Origin: Agromyces subbeticus DSM 16689
Lineage (GTDB): Bacteria > Actinomycetota > Actinomycetes > Actinomycetales > Microbacteriaceae
Assembly (NCBI RefSeq): GCF_000421565.1
Contig: NZ_ATXG01000005.1
Coordinates: 124,001 to 188,000 of the forward strand
Reading direction: 5' to 3'
Length of the DNA stretch: 64,000 bases
Shown: positions 62,806-64,000 of the stretch, one piece after another
How positions within the stretch are numbered: position 1 is the first letter of the stretch
How the letters are laid out: the number at the start of each line of letters is the position of its first letter
Translations under genes and position numbers: made by a program
The notes under the pieces: model-generated
The model's database searches: none
The model's input: the letters and a program-made list of their open reading frames with translations, nothing else
Told to the model about the DNA's origin: nothing

Positions 62806-64000
62806 GTGACCAGTACCGAGCAGCGAGCCACGGGCGACCCGTTCACGGGCACCACCCTCGGTGGGCGATACCGTCTCGATGCGCTCATCGGGCGCGGCGG
62901 CATGGCGAGCGTCTACCGGGGCGTCGATCGCAGCCTGGGTCGCTCCGTCGCCGTCAAGATCTTCGCCGCCGCGGCCGAGGGCATCGATGACACGGCTCGA
63001 CGGCAATCCGAGATCGCGCTGCTCGCGAGCGTTGAACACCGCGCCCTCGTGCGGCTCTACGACGCGGACTACGACCACGCGATCGGTCGCGAGTACCTGG
63101 TGATGGAGCTGGTCGACGGCCGCGACCTCCGCCAGTCGCTGCGCCTCGGTCGAATGAGCCCAGCGGATGCCGCGGGCGTGGCCGCCGACCTCGCCGAGGC
63201 GTTGCACGTGATCCACGAGCGCGGCATCGTGCACCGCGACGTGAAGCCCGCGAACGTGCTGCTCTCGGCGGCGCACCTGCCCACCCGCAGGTGGAACGCG
63301 AAGCTCGCCGACTTCGGCATCGCCCGGCTCATCGACGACGCCCGCCTCACCCGCACCGGCGCGTTCGTCGGCACGGCGGGCTACCTCAGCCCCGAGCAGG
63401 TCAGCGGCAACGCCCCTGGCACCGCGGCCGACGTGTACAGCCTCGGGCTCGTGCTGCTCGAAGCGCGCACCGGGCAGCAGGCCTTCCCCGGGCCGGCCAC
63501 CGAATCCGCCGCTGCGCGCCTCGTGCGCGATCCCGAGATCCCCGACGAGCTCGGCTCCGAGTGGGTCGCGCTGCTGCGCGCGATGACCGACCGCGACCCG
63601 GCCGCCCGCCCGCTCGCGCTCGACATCGCGATGGCGTCGGGCCGGCTCGAAGTCTCCGATGCGCTGCCGGATGCCACGACGAGTGTGTCGGCCGCGGCAT
63701 CCGACGACCCCACCAAGGTGCTGCCGGTCGATCGATCGGCTGACGGCGCGGAGCACCAATCCACGGCAACGACCCGGGTGATGACCCGCGGCGGCGCGGA
63801 GAGCGATGACGCCGTCGCAGCACGCGCGGTCACGGCGGCGACGCGTGGGCCGGAGTCACGGCCACGGTCACGGCCGCAGCGACGAGCGCAGTCGCAATCA
63901 CAGCCGCACTCGCGCCGATGGCTGCGCCCGGTCATCTCGATCGCGCTGCTCGCCCTCATCGCGGTCGGGGCGGTTCACCTCGTTCCCCCCGTGGTGGCGA
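62806..64000 (+). CDS. Ser/Thr protein kinase of the PknB type (C-terminus beyond the window)
   Basis: 398 codons visible, no stop before the window end. GTG start at 62806; TACGCT (62794-62799) ends six bases before it, a leaderless pattern. Kinase domain (about 20-285): glycine loop GRGGMASVYRG (29-39), Lys51 in VAVKIF, Glu in RRQSEIALL, catalytic HRDVKPAN (Asp145), DFG (Asp169 in ADFGIARL), activation segment ending in GYLSPEQ, and DVYSLGLVLLE. A Ser/Thr/Ala-rich juxtamembrane linker (about 290-370) leads to a transmembrane helix (about 376-398). An extracellular sensor may follow but is not visible. It would signal in envelope or division control, as in PknA/PknB. Confidence 0.92.
   Translation, partial: MTSTEQRATGDPFTGTTLGGRYRLDALIGRGGMASVYRGVDRSLGRSVAVKIFAAAAEGIDDTARRQSEIALLASVEHRALVRLYDADYDHAIGREYLVMELVDGRDLRQSLRLGRMSPADAAGVAADLAEALHVIHERGIVHRDVKPANVLLSAAHLPTRRWNAKLADFGIARLIDDARLTRTGAFVGTAGYLSPEQVSGNAPGTAADVYSLGLVLLEARTGQQAFPGPATESAAARLVRDPEIPDELGSEWVALLRAMTDRDPAARPLALDIAMASGRLEVSDALPDATTSVSAAASDDPTKVLPVDRSADGAEHQSTATTRVMTRGGAESDDAVAARAVTAATRGPESRPRSRPQRRAQSQSQPHSRRWLRPVISIALLALIAVGAVHLVPPVVA

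Overview
The window is very GC-rich, densely coding actinobacterial DNA. The F420 genes, MocR and GntR regulators, frequent GTG starts, 4-bp ATGA/GTGA gene overlaps, many apparently leaderless promoters and GGTCGAGTAG...GTATCGAGA palindromes all fit the family Microbacteriaceae, perhaps an Agromyces-like organism. That placement is inference. No rRNA, tRNA, CRISPR array, intact insertion sequence or prophage was seen.

Layout. 0-8.9 kb: nucleoside hydrolase (cut by the window edge), ribokinase, a giant Pro/Ala-rich septum-formation-domain membrane protein, pyrE, a ThrE-like exporter, a Dcu C4-dicarboxylate transporter with a peptidase E, and a 38-aa membrane peptide. 9-11.3 kb: LysR regulator, enoyl-CoA hydratase, PncC. 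11.4-17.1 kb: two large secreted glycosidases (GH20 and DUF4091) sharing one C-terminal domain. 17.5-27.6 kb: a nine-gene minus-strand operon that looks like reductive pyrimidine/beta-alanine catabolism (beta-ureidopropionase-like nitrilase, dihydropyrimidinase, an F420/flavin LLM oxidoreductase, a complete NMT1-type ABC importer, aminotransferase, methylmalonate-semialdehyde dehydrogenase). It is divergent from a MocR regulator. 29.2-31.5 kb: DeoR regulator, DUF4406 protein, cofD.

31.5-57.2 kb is dominated by coenzyme F420. It holds a LigAB ring-cleavage / amidohydrolase / CoA-transferase / OsmC / alcohol dehydrogenase operon; a second NMT1-type ABC importer with RidA, an LLM oxidoreductase, a dihydroorotase-like hydrolase and an alpha/beta hydrolase; a FecCD-type transporter resembling the proposed F420-0 importer; an operon of LLM-cofE-cofC-fgd; a GntR/FCD regulator; and a second cofE. 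Five copies of a TGGAT-N5-ATCCA palindrome sit in front of these units and of the GntR gene. I read them as one regulon in which cofactor supply (cofE, cofC, F420-0 uptake), cofactor reduction (Fgd) and F420H2-consuming catabolism of an unknown, probably cyclic amide or N-heterocyclic, substrate are switched on together. This is the best candidate in the window for an undescribed system.

57.2-64 kb: a DUF6328 membrane protein, a truncated xthA copy, a secreted cell-wall-binding-repeat protein, intact xthA, a GNAT enzyme, an NAD(P)-binding oxidoreductase divergent from a TetR regulator with two clear operators, and the start of a Ser/Thr protein kinase that runs off the window.
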